Below, piece by piece: positions 24,868 through 37,600 of a DNA stretch of 64,000 nt (within the stretch, counting starts at the first letter, position 1; the number at the start of each line of letters is the position of its first letter). The position numbers and the translations under genes are program-made. The notes beneath the pieces are model-generated. The model was not told where the DNA came from. It ran no database searches and was given only the letters and a program-made list of their open reading frames with translations. The stretch covers positions 15,367,001-15,431,000 of the forward strand of contig SMMW01000001.1 of assembly GCA_004794655.1 (NCBI GenBank), given 5' to 3'. This DNA comes from Marisa cornuarietis (Eukaryota > Mollusca > Gastropoda > Architaenioglossa > Ampullariidae).

Positions 24868-25381
24868 CAGTAAGACCTCTACATACAAGTAAATTGAGAT
24901 ACAAAATTTGTGGAAATTCTGTTCTTACTTACAAGTGGAAATTGATATACGAGCTCGAGTCATTTATATGTCGTAGCATAAAGACATAAAAAAGAATGTA
25001 GTCTAAGCAAAAATCTAAATGTTTCATGTTAAAAACAGTGGAAATAGTGTTCTCATCAGCCGATTTATTCAGCACTAGTCTGCCCTCCGGGTCCCTTCCT
25101 TCTCACCCACCATCTGCCTAACTCCGTTATTGACAGTCTTCGTCTCCTCTATGGTAAGATTGATAAATATATTCTTTATTATTTTATTACCTATATTATT
25201 GTGTCATTTACATTTACTAGTATACAGTACTGTATATTATACGGTATTTACATATAAACTGTATTGTTGTGGGAGGGTTGGAACCCATTAATCCTATTTC
25301 CTTTATATTAAATGGGAAAATTAGTTTTAATATACGAGTTTGTTGTGGAACAGATTAAATATGTATGTAGAGGTACTACTG
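24868..25381. mobile_element. Second mariner/pogo-like MITE
   Basis: The left end CAGTAAGACCTCTACATACA and the inverse of the right end, CAGTAGTACCTCTACATACA, match at 18 of 20 positions. TA follows the right end; the left flank is degraded. Internal phrases such as GATATACGAGCTCG near the left and TATACGAGTT near the right extend the inverted symmetry. There is no coding capacity. It is a different family from the 21444-22279 element but has the same general design. Confidence 0.6.
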
Positions 25382-25424
25382 TACTAATACATAGGAAACT
25401 GTGAGCTATAGGCTAAAATAAGAG

Positions 25425-25620
25425 GGCAGGGGTTGATTGGTGTTTTACATTGAGCCAGCAACTAAGGCTATATCACGGCAAGGCAGCCAGCCCTGTAAAC
25501 AGATGCCACATCCAGAAAAAGAACAGCATGCCCAAGACGACAGCTGAACCCAGGATAACCACCCCTTCCTGTATTGGCGACAGGCACTAACTGTTAGATA
25601 CTAGGGGTTCTATTTAATCC
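25425..25620. repeat. Interspersed repeat, copy 1
   Basis: Contains GTAAACAGATGCCACAT followed by AGAAAAAGAACAGCATG and GGCGACAGGCACTAAC. The same string of motifs recurs at 36310-36445. The left part (GCCAGCAACTAAGGCTATAT) is present only in this copy. Probably SINE-like; no tRNA-type promoter was identified with confidence. Confidence 0.45.
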
Positions 25621-27142
25621 GCGCATTGTTCATGGCTCTGCTCATCCTTGCAACCACACCAACTCTTCAACCCCACCAGGCAAAGGATGCCGGAACCACA
25701 TGGGCCCAACTGAGGGGGGCTGGCCCAAACTGGGTCCGCTGGCGAGGTGTTTTTGTGGCCCTATGCTCCTTGAGGAGTAAAAAGCTAAACAGTTAAGATC
25801 ACGACTCAAGTACTGAGGACTAACAATGGGGAATACTATAATACTCTTGGCTGAAATGTTATTATGGCACAGCAATAAAAATTGAAGTTGTACATGTCAT
25901 TTCTAAGATTAATGGTGTACTCACCCAATCCCACCACTTCACAAAAACCTATATATTTAACTTCAGCACACCTCAGATCCACTTTCTTCAAATGGATCAG
26001 TTAGTAAGAAAAATAATAAACCACATATAGTCATGAACACAGGTACAAGCTAGTGCGTACATAAATGTGCATGTATCCTGCATCCATGTATACCGCCACA
26101 TAATAAAACAACCAAAAATAACCATCTCTAGAGATAGTAAGTTTAAGCACCCAAAACAAATAAATCTGTTAACAAAAATCAGATTTGTTTCTTGAGATTT
26201 TCTTTGCTAAATTCCTGCTGGAGCTGGGCTGTGTACAATCCTCACCTCCATTACAAACATTAATGAAGCCTACACAGGTTCTAATTTTATAAACAAAAAT
26301 GAAGATGTGAGCACTCCTTTGACATTCTGGTTCATCTATCACTTCACCATTCACATATAACTCTCACTAATCAACCTGTAAACATATTTAGTCAAATCCC
26401 AGCCATCCTTAATGTTTATCTCTGGAAATAATTTAAGCACACTGGCCCCTGCATGTGACTGCTGTCATCATTTGACCTTTGACACCATGTTAATGCAACT
26501 GCGGTCAGAATGCTGCAGTTAAGTGCCCGTGTCCAGTGACTTAAACATCAATAACAGTATACCCACAATGCAAAACAAAAGCAAATCAGAATATTAGGAA
26601 AGATCAGTACCTTCAACTCTGACCTTTGTTTATGATCAGCAAGGATCTAAAAGCAGTCACCTTAAGCATATCTGTTCAGGTAAAAGGACTAAAAACTATG
26701 CCTTCAACCAACACTTTGGGGTTTAAGCAAGTTTGAGTAACTGCTACCAACAATTTCCTAATCATGAGGCAACAAGGAAACTACAGTTCCTAGGGAATGT
26801 GTACCATGATGAAGAATCTACCATTATAAGATGGACATATCAAAATATCCAAAGAAAAACACCTGCAAGTTATAAAAAAAAAGATTTTGATATTTACACA
26901 TACTTTGCAGTTATCTACTGCAGAATATGCCATCACAATGGCCATATCTTTCCCAGATATCCAGCTCTCCTAAAATCTGTTTTCCCCACACTTTCTGCTT
27001 TAAGAAGGAAAAAAAAATGAACGGGATATTTTTCAGCAAGAACAAACGAGCAGAAATCTGTGTGCTCTAGATATCCCTTCTTTTGATTTCCTTCTATTGC
27101 GAGTAAGAAACACTTCAATTCTGGCTCTTATTTGTGCAAAAA

Positions 27143-30100
27143 CTACAATCCACATTCTGTGGAGTCTGTGCGATAAAGTTTGGCTGCGGTACCTTGGTGA
27201 ACACCATTTGTGGGAATGCGATCAACAACGATGCTGTGGTCCAGCAGCAAATTAGCCTGAGTGCCTTTATCGGCCATCACAATGTCCTGATGGCAACTGA
27301 CACACAAGTACGATCGTTGTGGATTCCGTTTTGATGGTCCCTGTGTCAGAACCTTGGCGATGATAGCCATTGGCACAGTGTCCTTGTCCTCTGCTGGACT
27401 GCTTCCATTGGCCAAATTTGCACTGCCAGGGTGGCGAGAGTCCACTGAAAAGACCATCGCTGTAGGTGGGAAAGTTGGCATTGGAACACGCAGCAGGCGC
27501 TCTTCTTCACTCTTCTGAGACTGCTGCTGCTGCTGCTCTCTAGTCATATGCTTGCGTACTCGCTCTTGCAATTCAATGGGTAGCTGAGAAAAGAGTAAGA
27601 AACTCAAAGAATAATCCAGGCAGGCTAACAGGTTAACATACATAACACAAGAACAAAAAAGTTTGCTTTCTTCAGGTTTCTGTTATGACCCAAGTAAATA
27701 TGAGTGCTATAAAGAAGACCAATGTAAAATATTTTAATGGCCTTGTTTTTAACAAGATGACCTTATTTATTAACTCCCCCCCCCCACACACACAAATATT
27801 ATTTTATGTAATGCGTATTTAAAGTATACACAAACACTGGTTTAATATTGTCTGCAACCAAGGAATATAACAAATGTCAACCAGAGAGAGAATGTGCATA
27901 AAACAGTTCACATTGGGAATCGGGAAGTTTAACACGTGGCACTAATTTTTAGCAAATGATTAAAAATAAACAGTTTATACACAAGACTAAAGGTACAAAC
28001 TGAAGAATCTGTGAAGTTTCACACAGATAAAACTGCCCTCCAATGACCTACCACATGAAGACGCTGTCCCACAAAATTGGATGGCTTACACTGTAGCAGC
28101 TGAACAGCTACATTACAGTCACTTCGGTATTTGTCCTTTAGACACATGATAAAACTTTGTTATTAAATTTCTAAATCATCCTAACCTTATGTAAATAAAA
28201 TGGAGCTCTTTTGGTGGAACACAAGTATTTGATCCAGAAGACTGAAAATATAATCCTTATCCATAAGAATTTTTTAATGTTAATTTTTTTTTTTTTTTTG
28301 CTTTTGGAAATTATCAAATTACCCAAATTTGAGCTTTTATTTTTGCTGACTCATATGTGCCAACATACAATCACACCAAAGCATACCCTGCTGGAGTAAA
28401 GAGCTTTCAAATGTAGAAAGAAATAAAGTGCATTCTATGATGTTAACTCACATTTTCTTCTTCAAGTTCATTTATGTACACCCTGGCATCAAGCACTCGA
28501 GTTGTCATGGTGGACAGCTCTTGCTGCAAGTTCGTCTTTTCTGACTCAAACTGATTAACCTGGTGAAATACCAACATTTGTTTACACTAGCATGCATGCA
28601 TCTAAAATCTCATTCTTCTGCAATAATTTGTTGGATAATTACTAACACAAAAGTGGCATGTTTACTTATTGCTGCAGTCTGCATTACTCAACCATCAAGC
28701 TATGGACGTGAAACTAAAAAATGTATTTGGAATTTAAGCCTAAAACAATCATTCAAAACATGGCATTCTTATGCTCCTGGGTTGAGTGTTACTAGTGTGG
28801 CCAGTTATGCAATTTTTACCGTCTGGCAGGAAAGAATGGATTTGAATATGATGGAAAGAGGTGAGGGTATTTGTTAGGCCAGATGGAAGCAATTAGCAAA
28901 AAATGATGAACAAGGTAGCGAGCACTATGTGCTCCTTACCTTTCTCACTCTGGCTAAACCATTCTTTTTGCTATAAGGTAAAAGTTTAGCCTTTAAGTTA
29001 AATATCTCATAAAAAAATTATTATAGTAATTATTCAAATTTTTATTATTATTATTATTAACCATTTCTTTTTGCTATAAGGTAAAAGTTTAGCTTTTAAG
29101 TTAAATATCTCATAAAAATAATAATTATTCAAATTATTATTAACCATTTGAATAATTATATTAATTATTCAAATTATTATTTATAACCATTTGAACAAGT
29201 ATTGGACTACAAGCATAATCATGGCAAATGAGAAATGAACCGATGCTTGGCTGCAGCCAGTGCCTACCAGCTTCAACAGCTTGTCCTCTAAATTGTTATT
29301 GAGTTTCTGCATCTTCTTGTGGCTTTCTATCAGCCGTTCATACCGCTCCCTCAGTCTGGCCAGCTCATCACGTGTCTTGGCCAGTTCCTGAGCTGTCAGT
29401 TGTCGTCCTTCTATCAGCTCCATCTCAACCTGACCAAGGCTGGCCTGACTTCGCTGAAGCTGACTCCGCAGGGCCTCTATCTGCTCATGGAGATCAAGGC
29501 TGAAACAAAAATTAAGACAAAAATGAGTGAGCTTGTGAGCTAGATAATGCACAGTTCCAACAAAAATAGTGTACGTCTTAGACAAAAACTACATTTAGTC
29601 TGCAACTTGAGAGACCAAGTTAAGAGTGTACTATACAATGCAACAAATGTAAAATAAATACTGTCATTTTTTTTAAATATCAATGCTCATAAATATATTA
29701 ACAGAGAGAGAGGAAGAAAGCAACCAAAGAAAATTCTATAAAAATGAATTTTTCAAGAGATCAGATCTGCTAAAACAAAAACAAAAAACTGTGTACATAA
29801 ATATCTAGCTCAGAACAAGCATGTATGTGTACGCACATACAATATGATACAAAATATCTTTATTAATCCTTTTCAGGAAATAAGTTATCTGCCAGGTTAC
29901 TAAAACATCTGAAATTACATCCATGCATATTCAAGAATACATGCCTAATCAACCTATTTTTCATGATTACATCAATTTCATACTATACAATGGCATTCTA
30001 TGAGCTCTCTGACTGTAGCACAGAATTTCAGCATAATAGGAAAAATGATCCATGGAAACACAGTTTCTCTTAAATCTGAAAATCACATAAAACAGCTCCC

Positions 30101-33100
30101 TATATTATAACATTGCTGCAACTGATCTTCTCAAGAAATTTGACAAGTCAGGATACTTATCTACAAGATTAGCAATAATACATTCACACTGGGCGTGGTA
30201 TGCAGTGCAAAGCATGAACAATTTTATTTATAAAGATTAAAACAAAAAACTTTTAATACACTTCATAAAATGACTAAAATAGCAGCATATCTTATGTGGC
30301 TGGTTTACAATCAAAGCAAACAACAAAAGGAATTCATCTTACACATACAAGCCTTTTAAAAGGCACAAAACTTCTGAGGATGCAGCTCTTTCTTGACCAC
30401 GTAAGACCGAGTTGGTCAGAAGTGCAGCTGTATATATATATGTGTGTGCAGCATGTTACCTCTGACAGCATAATTACTGAAGACAAAATTAATCAATACT
30501 ATCTTGCTGCTCAATTAATACAAAAAATTCTATTATTATCAGTAAATATTCACTTAAATAATTAAAAACATTGTTAATTACATGTTGAACTGCAACTGAC
30601 ACAATTTAACCCACCACACAAATATACATGGGGGGAAAAAATAATCTATTTTTATCAACAGCTGCTCTGTATACCTAACTAGGACCCACGCACATTAAAA
30701 CAAGACAGGTCTCATATTAAGTGCAACAGATGGCTTGCCGGGGAATGTCTGCTGACGTAGACAACTTCTGAAAATTGACAAGAGTACTAAGGTTAGGCCA
30801 GCTTCCAATAAACTCAATAAAATCAAGGGCAACTAACCCAGATGAAAGTTTTTTTTTCCCTTTTCTGTTATTACTGGGAGGGGAAGAAAGCAGGTTGGTA
30901 AGGAGACAACAATTTACAGAAGCACCATGAACAGTCTTTCAGAGCACAATACAGCTTTGATGGTGACTAGTAAAGACTTGTTTTTACATAAGGTTAAAAC
31001 AGATTCCTATTTACCTAATACAGACTATAGCAATACTGTCCTACCATTCTTTAAAGATTCTGACATTTTGACTGAGTTCTGTAGTCTTGTGGTTAACATA
31101 ATAAAGATGATATGAAATACCAAATTCAACAGTCGTGGCTTCTGAAAAAAGAAAAAGTTTCTCCGCATACTGCCATATCAGTTTTATGCAGACTCGTGCA
31201 CTTTAGAGATGACTATCACACTTAAGTGTCTCATCTTCTGTGTGTTACCGACAGAAAGTCCAGTGGTGCTACAGCAAAACACTAGTCACCAATAGTACAA
31301 ATTTAGAGTCTGTCTCTGGCAAAGTGTTTTTTTTTTATATACATGTGGCACCTGTTTACTGGGCTATTTGCTTTGACATGATCCAGCAGTAATTCTATTC
31401 GCGGCATAAGTCTTCAAGCATGTGGTTGGTTTGAGCCTCACTCTGGCTAGTGACCGACACAAAGTAGAATGTGATTTATTGTGGAGGTTTGGAGTAGTTC
31501 TCAGGGAGCGGGTTTGAGGGACAGAGAGCAAAAGGTAGTTGAAGTGGAGACATTTCAGAAAAAACATAGTAATTAACAGTATGAAACCATATCATGCAAA
31601 CTAAAGGTCAATAAATGTTCTTATGAAGCACTAGTTAAAGTACTGGTTTAGCAATGTCTACTTCTATCATATAAGAAAATGTTTAACACAATTTCTAGTA
31701 ACACTCAAGCTTATTAAAGTAACAAAGCCAACAAATACCACGAAAACATCTTAATATGACTATAAAGTCTCATTTAAGAAACACTGGTGAAGTCTAAGCA
31801 TGAAGTACCAGGTGTATGCAGATGACACAAACTGTCTCTCTCTCTCTCTCTCTCTCGACTGTGCTCACAATCACTGTTGCAATCACCTTGTTTCAGTCAG
31901 CAGTTATGTTTTGCATATCCATCTTTACTAAACTTTCCAGGATTAGCCATGTCAGACTTGACTTACAAATCTGCATTTGCACTGTCCTGACAACCTCTTT
32001 AGGGCTTTACTTTTTTGGTTTTCTCAGCTGTCATTTTGATGAACTCCACAGAACCCCAAATAATCCTAACGATATAAATCTCTACTGGTATACAGCTGAA
32101 AGTGTTACACAGAGATCCATCGGTTGCCAGTCAGTTACTTGTGTTGACTAAAACAAGTAAAAGAGTTGTAAATGTGCTATCTTGCTTCAAGTTCTCCCTG
32201 CTATCTACCTACCTGCTATCTCTTTGATCCCCATGCTGACCTGCTTATACCACAAGTATAGAGAAAGTGATTTGGACTTTCTTACCCCTGTTCATTTTTT
32301 CTAATGTTGCAGGCATTTATTTCATTTACATCATCAAAATGACAGCTGTGGAGACCAAAAAACAAAACTGTTAAAATGTTCAGTAAGAACACACATATTA
32401 TATTAAAAATAAAATTTTCTAGCTGCTATCTCTAATAAATGACAGGTTATTCCTGATAACTCTCTCTCTCTATTCATTTTTTTTATTGGGTTTTTTTATT
32501 TACTTTGTCTTTTTTTGCATTACTTGACAAGCACAAATAAGCTTCATTGTTCTTTGAAATTTCACTAGCTTTACACTTTCAGTATAAAAGACAAGTGTGT
32601 TCTGGTCAACTACCATGTTTATATTACAATCATCATTATTATTTACAAAACATAAGCTGATGCACATACATACATGACCTGAAAGACCATGTGGGTCTAA
32701 TTTCAAATTATGTGTCTGTCTTAGAACTGCAAGTGTATCTGGAATCTAGTAACCAGCTATCAACAATGCTTTTTTGTTGGTAGACATCCAGGCTTTCACA
32801 GTGTCTACTGTTTGCTGTGCAGTGGCACAGACTTGCCAAGAAGCAAGGCCAGATGCTAGCATTGTGTATCATCAGCATGGTGGGACAAAGAGGTTGGAGG
32901 TGAATAAAAGAGGCCCAAGAACAGAGACTTGAGGCACCCTGTACTTTAATGGAACAGACAAATATATGGTGCTTCAACTACCACAGACTGGGTGTGGTCT
33001 GTCAGGTAGGATTGGAACCACTTCAAAACAGTGCCAGAGAAACCACAAGCAATAGGAAGGTGCTGGAAAAGATGTCATGGTCAAGTGTATCAAATGCAGC

Positions 33101-36100
33101 AGACAGATCCAGCACTGATCCAGCCTTTCCCTCTTTTTTTTCTAGTATTAACAACCATCACACTTCCATTGCACAGAAACATGCACAAATCACACAAGAA
33201 AACTCTTAATCATGTAAAGCAAATCTGCCAAGGAGGTATGAAAATATAACTGATTTGGGGCTTGGAGTCTGAAAATATACAAGAGTTTAGGCCGGCCATC
33301 TCACTGTGTAAGACATTGAGTAATGAGATGCAGTCCCTGTTGAAAGCAGACACTAAATCATTCCCCCTTTGTTGAGACTTAGCCAAAATGGTTCAAATAG
33401 ACTATAACTTGAGAAATGGCTTAGGAGCTGGAGAAGCATAACCTTTTGATGTACTATAGGCAGAAAAAGGAGGTAAAAAACAGGGTGATCATTTTTAAGG
33501 TTATTAGAGTTGAGGCTGTTTCATTAGAATGCCTTGAATTATCCAACAGGTGATACAGACATGATAAGCTACTGCATGCTGGAAAAGGAATCTACAATGA
33601 AAAACTGTGAAATGTTTGTGCAGCTGTCAAAATATAAGCCTGCAAAGAAATAGACATAAAACTTTAAAAATACTCACTTTGAGGTCACACCAATACAGCT
33701 GTGACAAGCACATCCACATTCCTAAAAAAAAACAAACCCCACACAGTTTCAAAATATGGCATAAATACAACAATATGCCTATGGTGCTAATTATTTTATC
33801 ATCCTTTTTATAAGGAATTATGCTGCTTACACATGAGTCATGTCAATTATATTTTAACCTGACTGCAATGTACAAAATCTTACTTTGGCTCTTGCTGACT
33901 TGTTATTTGACGAAGAACATGTTTCCAGAAAATAAAACAAAACAGCACAGTGATAAACAAAATGATCTAAACTCATTAAAACAACAGTGAGATTAAGCCA
34001 GTGCTTATATAATCACAAGTGTATTTATATCTTGAATTACTTTTGCATGGTACTGTCAACCTCTAGTGTGTAGTTCTGATGTCAGAGACTTCAAGCTTTA
34101 TACATGCTAGGCTTCCTGTGTTAATATCAGCCAGATTAACAAAAGGTGAAATGTAATTCATTTTTGGCAAATAATAGGATTCAAACATTATTTGACAGCA
34201 AAAACATCTTTTGTTATGTTACTAATCAATTATTAATGTTAACATGAAAAGTTTTGATCAGGTTTAAATAAATATGAGGCCAACGGTTGGCATTCACCAT
34301 GCTGTCGACATGTTTTGGTTGATCTAGGCTCATTCTAGGTTGATCTAACCCCCCCTTCCCTCTTGCTACTTTACCTATCTTTCTCAGCAGAATCACTATA
34401 TTTCTCTGTTCCTGTTACTTGATGCCTTTTGTTTTCTGTTTCGTCGTCAGTACTGTCATTTTCTTTCGTCCCCTTTGTTCTGTATCAACTTAGTCCACGT
34501 CTCTTCCTCGTTTTAAGCGCTAAGAGCATGCTCTCTATGAGTGTGAATATGCGCTATAAAAATCTTCATTTATTATTATTATTCATTCACTTATTTGTTC
34601 CCTGACTGGTACCCATCTTTGAGGGGAGCACATGGATAGATACAGCAGTGGACAAGGCCCACCACTTCGGTAGTGCTGGGCAATCGTGAGCAGGTCCTGT
34701 ATGTCCCCGCTCCTTCATTGTATAAGCTAGTTCTTCCTCTGGTCACCTTGGCGTCAACCTCCCTCTAAGATACCTTGAAGGATAGTCTTTGACCAAATGT
34801 TGTGCTGGGCAAAATGGCCAAACCAGACCAGCTTATGCTGCTTGACTGTTGCATGTAGGGGTTCCTAATGTCCTGTGAGTGTGGCGACTGTGAATTGTAC
34901 AAAGTCAATGGTTTTATGTTCCCTGTACAAGATCTGGAGCAGCTTCTTCAGGCACTTGTTCTCGAATGCCTGGATTCTCCTATTAGCAAGCAAAGTTCAC
35001 GTTTCACAGTTGTAAAACATAATCGGATTATGAAAGACTTGTACTTTGTAAAAAACCTGATGTCACGGCTGCTCCAGACACCATCCAGTCCAGCCCAGCC
35101 AATGCAGCTGTTGCTGTTACAGTTGTGATGCCAATATCTGTTGCAGAGCTGCTGTCTTTGGATTGGGTGGCTTCCAAGTCCTTAAACCTCTTTAACCCAT
35201 ACTCTGCTCATATAGATCTCTGCTTTGCCATCACCAATGACCATGACTTTGCTCTTGTCAGTGGTGCTCTCCATTTTATAAGCATTCAAGCGGTATGTCA
35301 GTCTGTTGGTTAGGCCTTGCAGTTCTTCGTTGGTGACTGCTCTCAGATCTGCAAAATGTAGGTAGCAAATGACTTGGACGAAAACCTCTTCAATGTTGAA
35401 TTTTCACATCACATAGCCAGTCAAAAGCATTCTTAAAGTTGATGAAAGTAACAACAAGGCGTTGGAAAGGGATGTCATGGTCAAGTGTATGAAGTTTGCT
35501 TCTCTATCAGGATGCAACAGCCGAAGGTCTGCTTAACTGTGCTCCTTCCTGCTTTGAAGCCAGCTTATTCTTCTGCTAGCAGTTCTTCAGCGGTGGTTCT
35601 GATGCGATTCTGTATTTCTTTCAGCATGACTTTTCTTGGGTGGTAAACTAGGTTTATTGTTCTGTAGTTCCGGCACTGTTTGCTGTTTCCTTATTTTTGA
35701 AAGGGATAGGAGATGTGACTGCATCCATTCTTTGCATTCTCAGACTCTGGCACAGGGCAGTGAGGGCCTTTGTTGTTCATTCCAATCCTGCTTGAGCAGC
35801 TCAGCTGGGACATTGTCAATGCCAGGTGAGTTTCCTCCCTTCAGACTGTGTACTGCTCTTTTGAGCTCTGCCCATTGGACAGGTAGGTCTGCAGGTTTGC
35901 TGGCTCTAGTCTGGTTGTTTTGAAGGATGTTAGCATCTGTCTTCAGCTGGAATTTGTACAGGTCTTTGCAATAATCAGGCCATCAGCTGAGTAAAGCACT
36001 GCTTTCTGTAAGATGGTGGCCACCGTTGTCTTCAATGACTAAAGTCTTGTGATGACCTGTCTTGGTCAGGGTTTTAGTAGTTGGTAAGCCTTTTTGCTGT

Positions 36101-36771
36101 CACCCTGTACCATTCTTCCCTCTATGGTCTGGAACTGGGGTGTATTCCCTGGAAGTGCTAACTGAAGTTGTTTGCTTTCTATATCTTCACTGATAAAAAA
36201 ACACTGCTGGAATTTGCATGATGTAACAAATCAACATTTAGTGTGCTTTCTAAAAATGCAGACACTTGAAGTAGCAGACACATAGGATAAAAGTGCCTGG
36301 CTCAATGAATATTTTTCAAGTTTGTAAACAGATGCCACATGCAGAGAAAGAATAGCATGTCCAAGAAGAGAGCCAAACCCAAGACAGCCAATCTTCACTG
36401 TACTGGTGACAGGTACTAACCATTGCACCACTGGACCACCCTTCTATGAGGGGTGGGGGTGGGGGGCAATAAAACTATAATAAATTTTTAATGAGGGCCT
36501 GAAAACTCTCAAAAGTTCTAACTAGGGGTCTGAGAATTCCCAAAAGTTTTGTTGAGGGTCTGAAACTGGGGGTTTGAAAATCACTTGCATTTTATGGATG
36601 AGAAAACCTGACAATATTAGCAAAAGTTTTCAGAAGAATAAACATTAAACACAAAATTCCATTTACGTAACAAATGAATTTCTAGGTGCATACCTTGCAA
36701 AGTGTAGAAACTCTGATCATTGTTTCAGAGCCTGCACGTCGATGCCATCCATTATAAAGGTGCTCTGCCAT
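27143..36771 (-). CDS. TJAP1/BEGAIN-like coiled-coil protein
   Basis: Coding exons in transcript order: 36694-36771, 33678-33721, 29268-29499, 28452-28559, 28052-28135 and 27143-27583; phases agree and give about 328 residues. The central region is a long coiled coil (DELARLRERYERLIE..LNNNLEDKLLKL), followed by LLDA-like VLDARVYINELEEEN, YRSDCNVAVQLLQC and LPIELQERVRKHM. These match the conserved core shared by vertebrate TJAP1 (tight-junction and Golgi-associated) and BEGAIN (synaptic scaffold-associated). IIAKVL further on matches the I-A-[KR]-V-L-E-K-P segment of both. A short polyglutamine tract follows the core. The first two exons give a basic start and a cysteine cluster (residues 25-35) not familiar from either relative. 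The start ATG (36771) has a good context (CCATGG). The first donor is consensus; the 29268 donor is GTAGGC, weaker but fixed by phase. Whether it is one ancestral gene or the TJAP1 orthologue cannot be decided here. Confidence 0.85.
28957..29190. repeat. Tandem duplication of about 100 bp beside an exon
   Basis: CTTTTTGCTATAAGGTAAAA followed by GTTTAGC.TTTAAGTTAAAT occurs at about 28962 and again at about 29065, with further partial copies (AACCATTTGAA) up to 29190. The array lies about 80 bp from the exon 29268-29499, in the intron of the TJAP1-like gene, and is mixed with ATT repeats. Confidence 0.6.
32740..33120 (-). mobile_element. Highly decayed CR1/L2-type LINE RT fragment
   Basis: On the minus strand the order is LDLSAAFDTLDHDIF (33065-33111), a WFQSYLTDHTQSVVV-like frame, VPQVSVLGPLLF (about 32915-32945) and ADDTQ (about 32862-32880), spread over several frames with stops and a short deletion. 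These are the successive RT motifs of the same broad class as the 14060-15280 copy. It lies in the large TJAP1-like intron 29500-33677. Confidence 0.7.
34495..34585 (+). repeat. AGCGCT-type interspersed repeat, copy 1 (reverse of the others)
   Basis: Contains the reverse complement of the GAGAGCATGCTCTTAGCGCT core, preceded by CCACGTCTCTTCCTCG and followed by ATTATT repeats. The same family occurs at 43914, 54478 and 58562. The (ATT)n end is the expected 3' tail of a retroposed SINE or LINE. Confidence 0.65.
34600..36180 (-). mobile_element. Degraded copy of the 22828-23793 retrotransposon family, longer at its 5' end
   Basis: The plus-strand text GAGCACATGGATAGA and GAGCAGGTCCTGTA, plus many following blocks, parallel 22855-23500, so the element is on the minus strand with its 3' end near 34600. 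It extends further into the RT N-terminal region than the other copy: the minus strand at about 35790-35850 reads GGNSPGIDNVPAELLKQ, the segment upstream of the RT core. Numerous stops and frameshifts make it a fossil. It lies in the TJAP1-like intron 33722-36693. Confidence 0.75.
36310..36445. repeat. Interspersed repeat, copy 2
   Basis: Shares GTAAACAGATGCCACAT, GCATGTCCAAGA and GGTGACAGGTACTAACCAT with the copy at 25425-25620, in the same orientation. It lies just 3' of the degraded LINE copy. Confidence 0.45.
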
Positions 36772-37420
36772 GGTATTTGTAGTTTACTGCAATCATTGCA
36801 GTTTCTGAAAATATGAAAATTTATAACATAAATCTCTGCAAATAAAGTGCAGGCTCTCTCTCTCTCTCACACACACACACAATTTTGCAGTGTTCTTCTG
36901 CAAGGGCTTTATCTAACAATTGCATGATGTATACAATATTCCTTCTACTAGTAGTACATATTAGAATTAAACAGCAACAATGACGAATGGTCTAGACAAA
37001 AAAAAAAAAAAAAAAGAGAGAGAGAGAGAGAAGAAAAACCAATAATATCGATGACAATTATAAAAAAGAATGATAGCATTTCTTAATCACTATCATGCAA
37101 TTCAATACGATACGCTATTAGGCCTGTATGCAATGTCTCTTTTTTCTCCAACCAAGCGTACATTTCGTGTCAGCCGAGACCCGACGCCGATCTTTTTGAG
37201 AGGAATATAGCAATTACTTCTGCTGTCTTTTTCCTTAACGCAAACATCTTTCCTTTCCGCAAAAAAGAAAACGATACTGATGACTGTCGACAAAGGTTTA
37301 CCAAATCGGACGCAGGCTTTTGTGCGTTGTCATTAGAAACTGTCCCTGCGGATTGTGAACATAGAACATCAAGATAAGCGTATCAACAAGAATAATATGT
37401 TAACGGTTGTATATCCTTAC

Positions 37421-37600
37421 CAATAAAAAATATTCTTAATATCACAGCACCGCAGATAAGGGAAAAGATACAATGCAAACAGTCTGACACGTGAAAGAAA
37501 AACGTAAAAGACTTATAGAAGTCTTAGCTTATGTTGGCAAGTTTACGTTTTTAAGCCGACATTTGCTGTAACTTCCGCTTTGTCCTACACGCATGCGTAT
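37421..37600 (-). other. Candidate 5' untranslated exon and promoter of the TJAP1-like gene
   Basis: A donor-like G|GTAAGG lies on the minus strand at 37420. Upstream on that strand is an ETS-like CGGAAGT near 37573 and a GCATGC core near 37591. The extent and the transcription start are guesses. Confidence 0.25.

Larger units (their letters stand above)
20523..27142. other. Intergenic region between SNW1 and the TJAP1-like gene
   Basis: The SNW1 and TJAP1-like 3' ends converge here. Besides the two TIR elements (21444-22279 and 24868-25381), the LINE (22800-23800) and the repeat at 25425-25620, I recognise no coding exon. The first part contains the SNW1 3' untranslated region (no single convincing poly(A) signal chosen) and the last part that of the TJAP1-like gene. 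The block 25640-27140 is AT-rich with no recognised feature. Confidence 0.6.
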
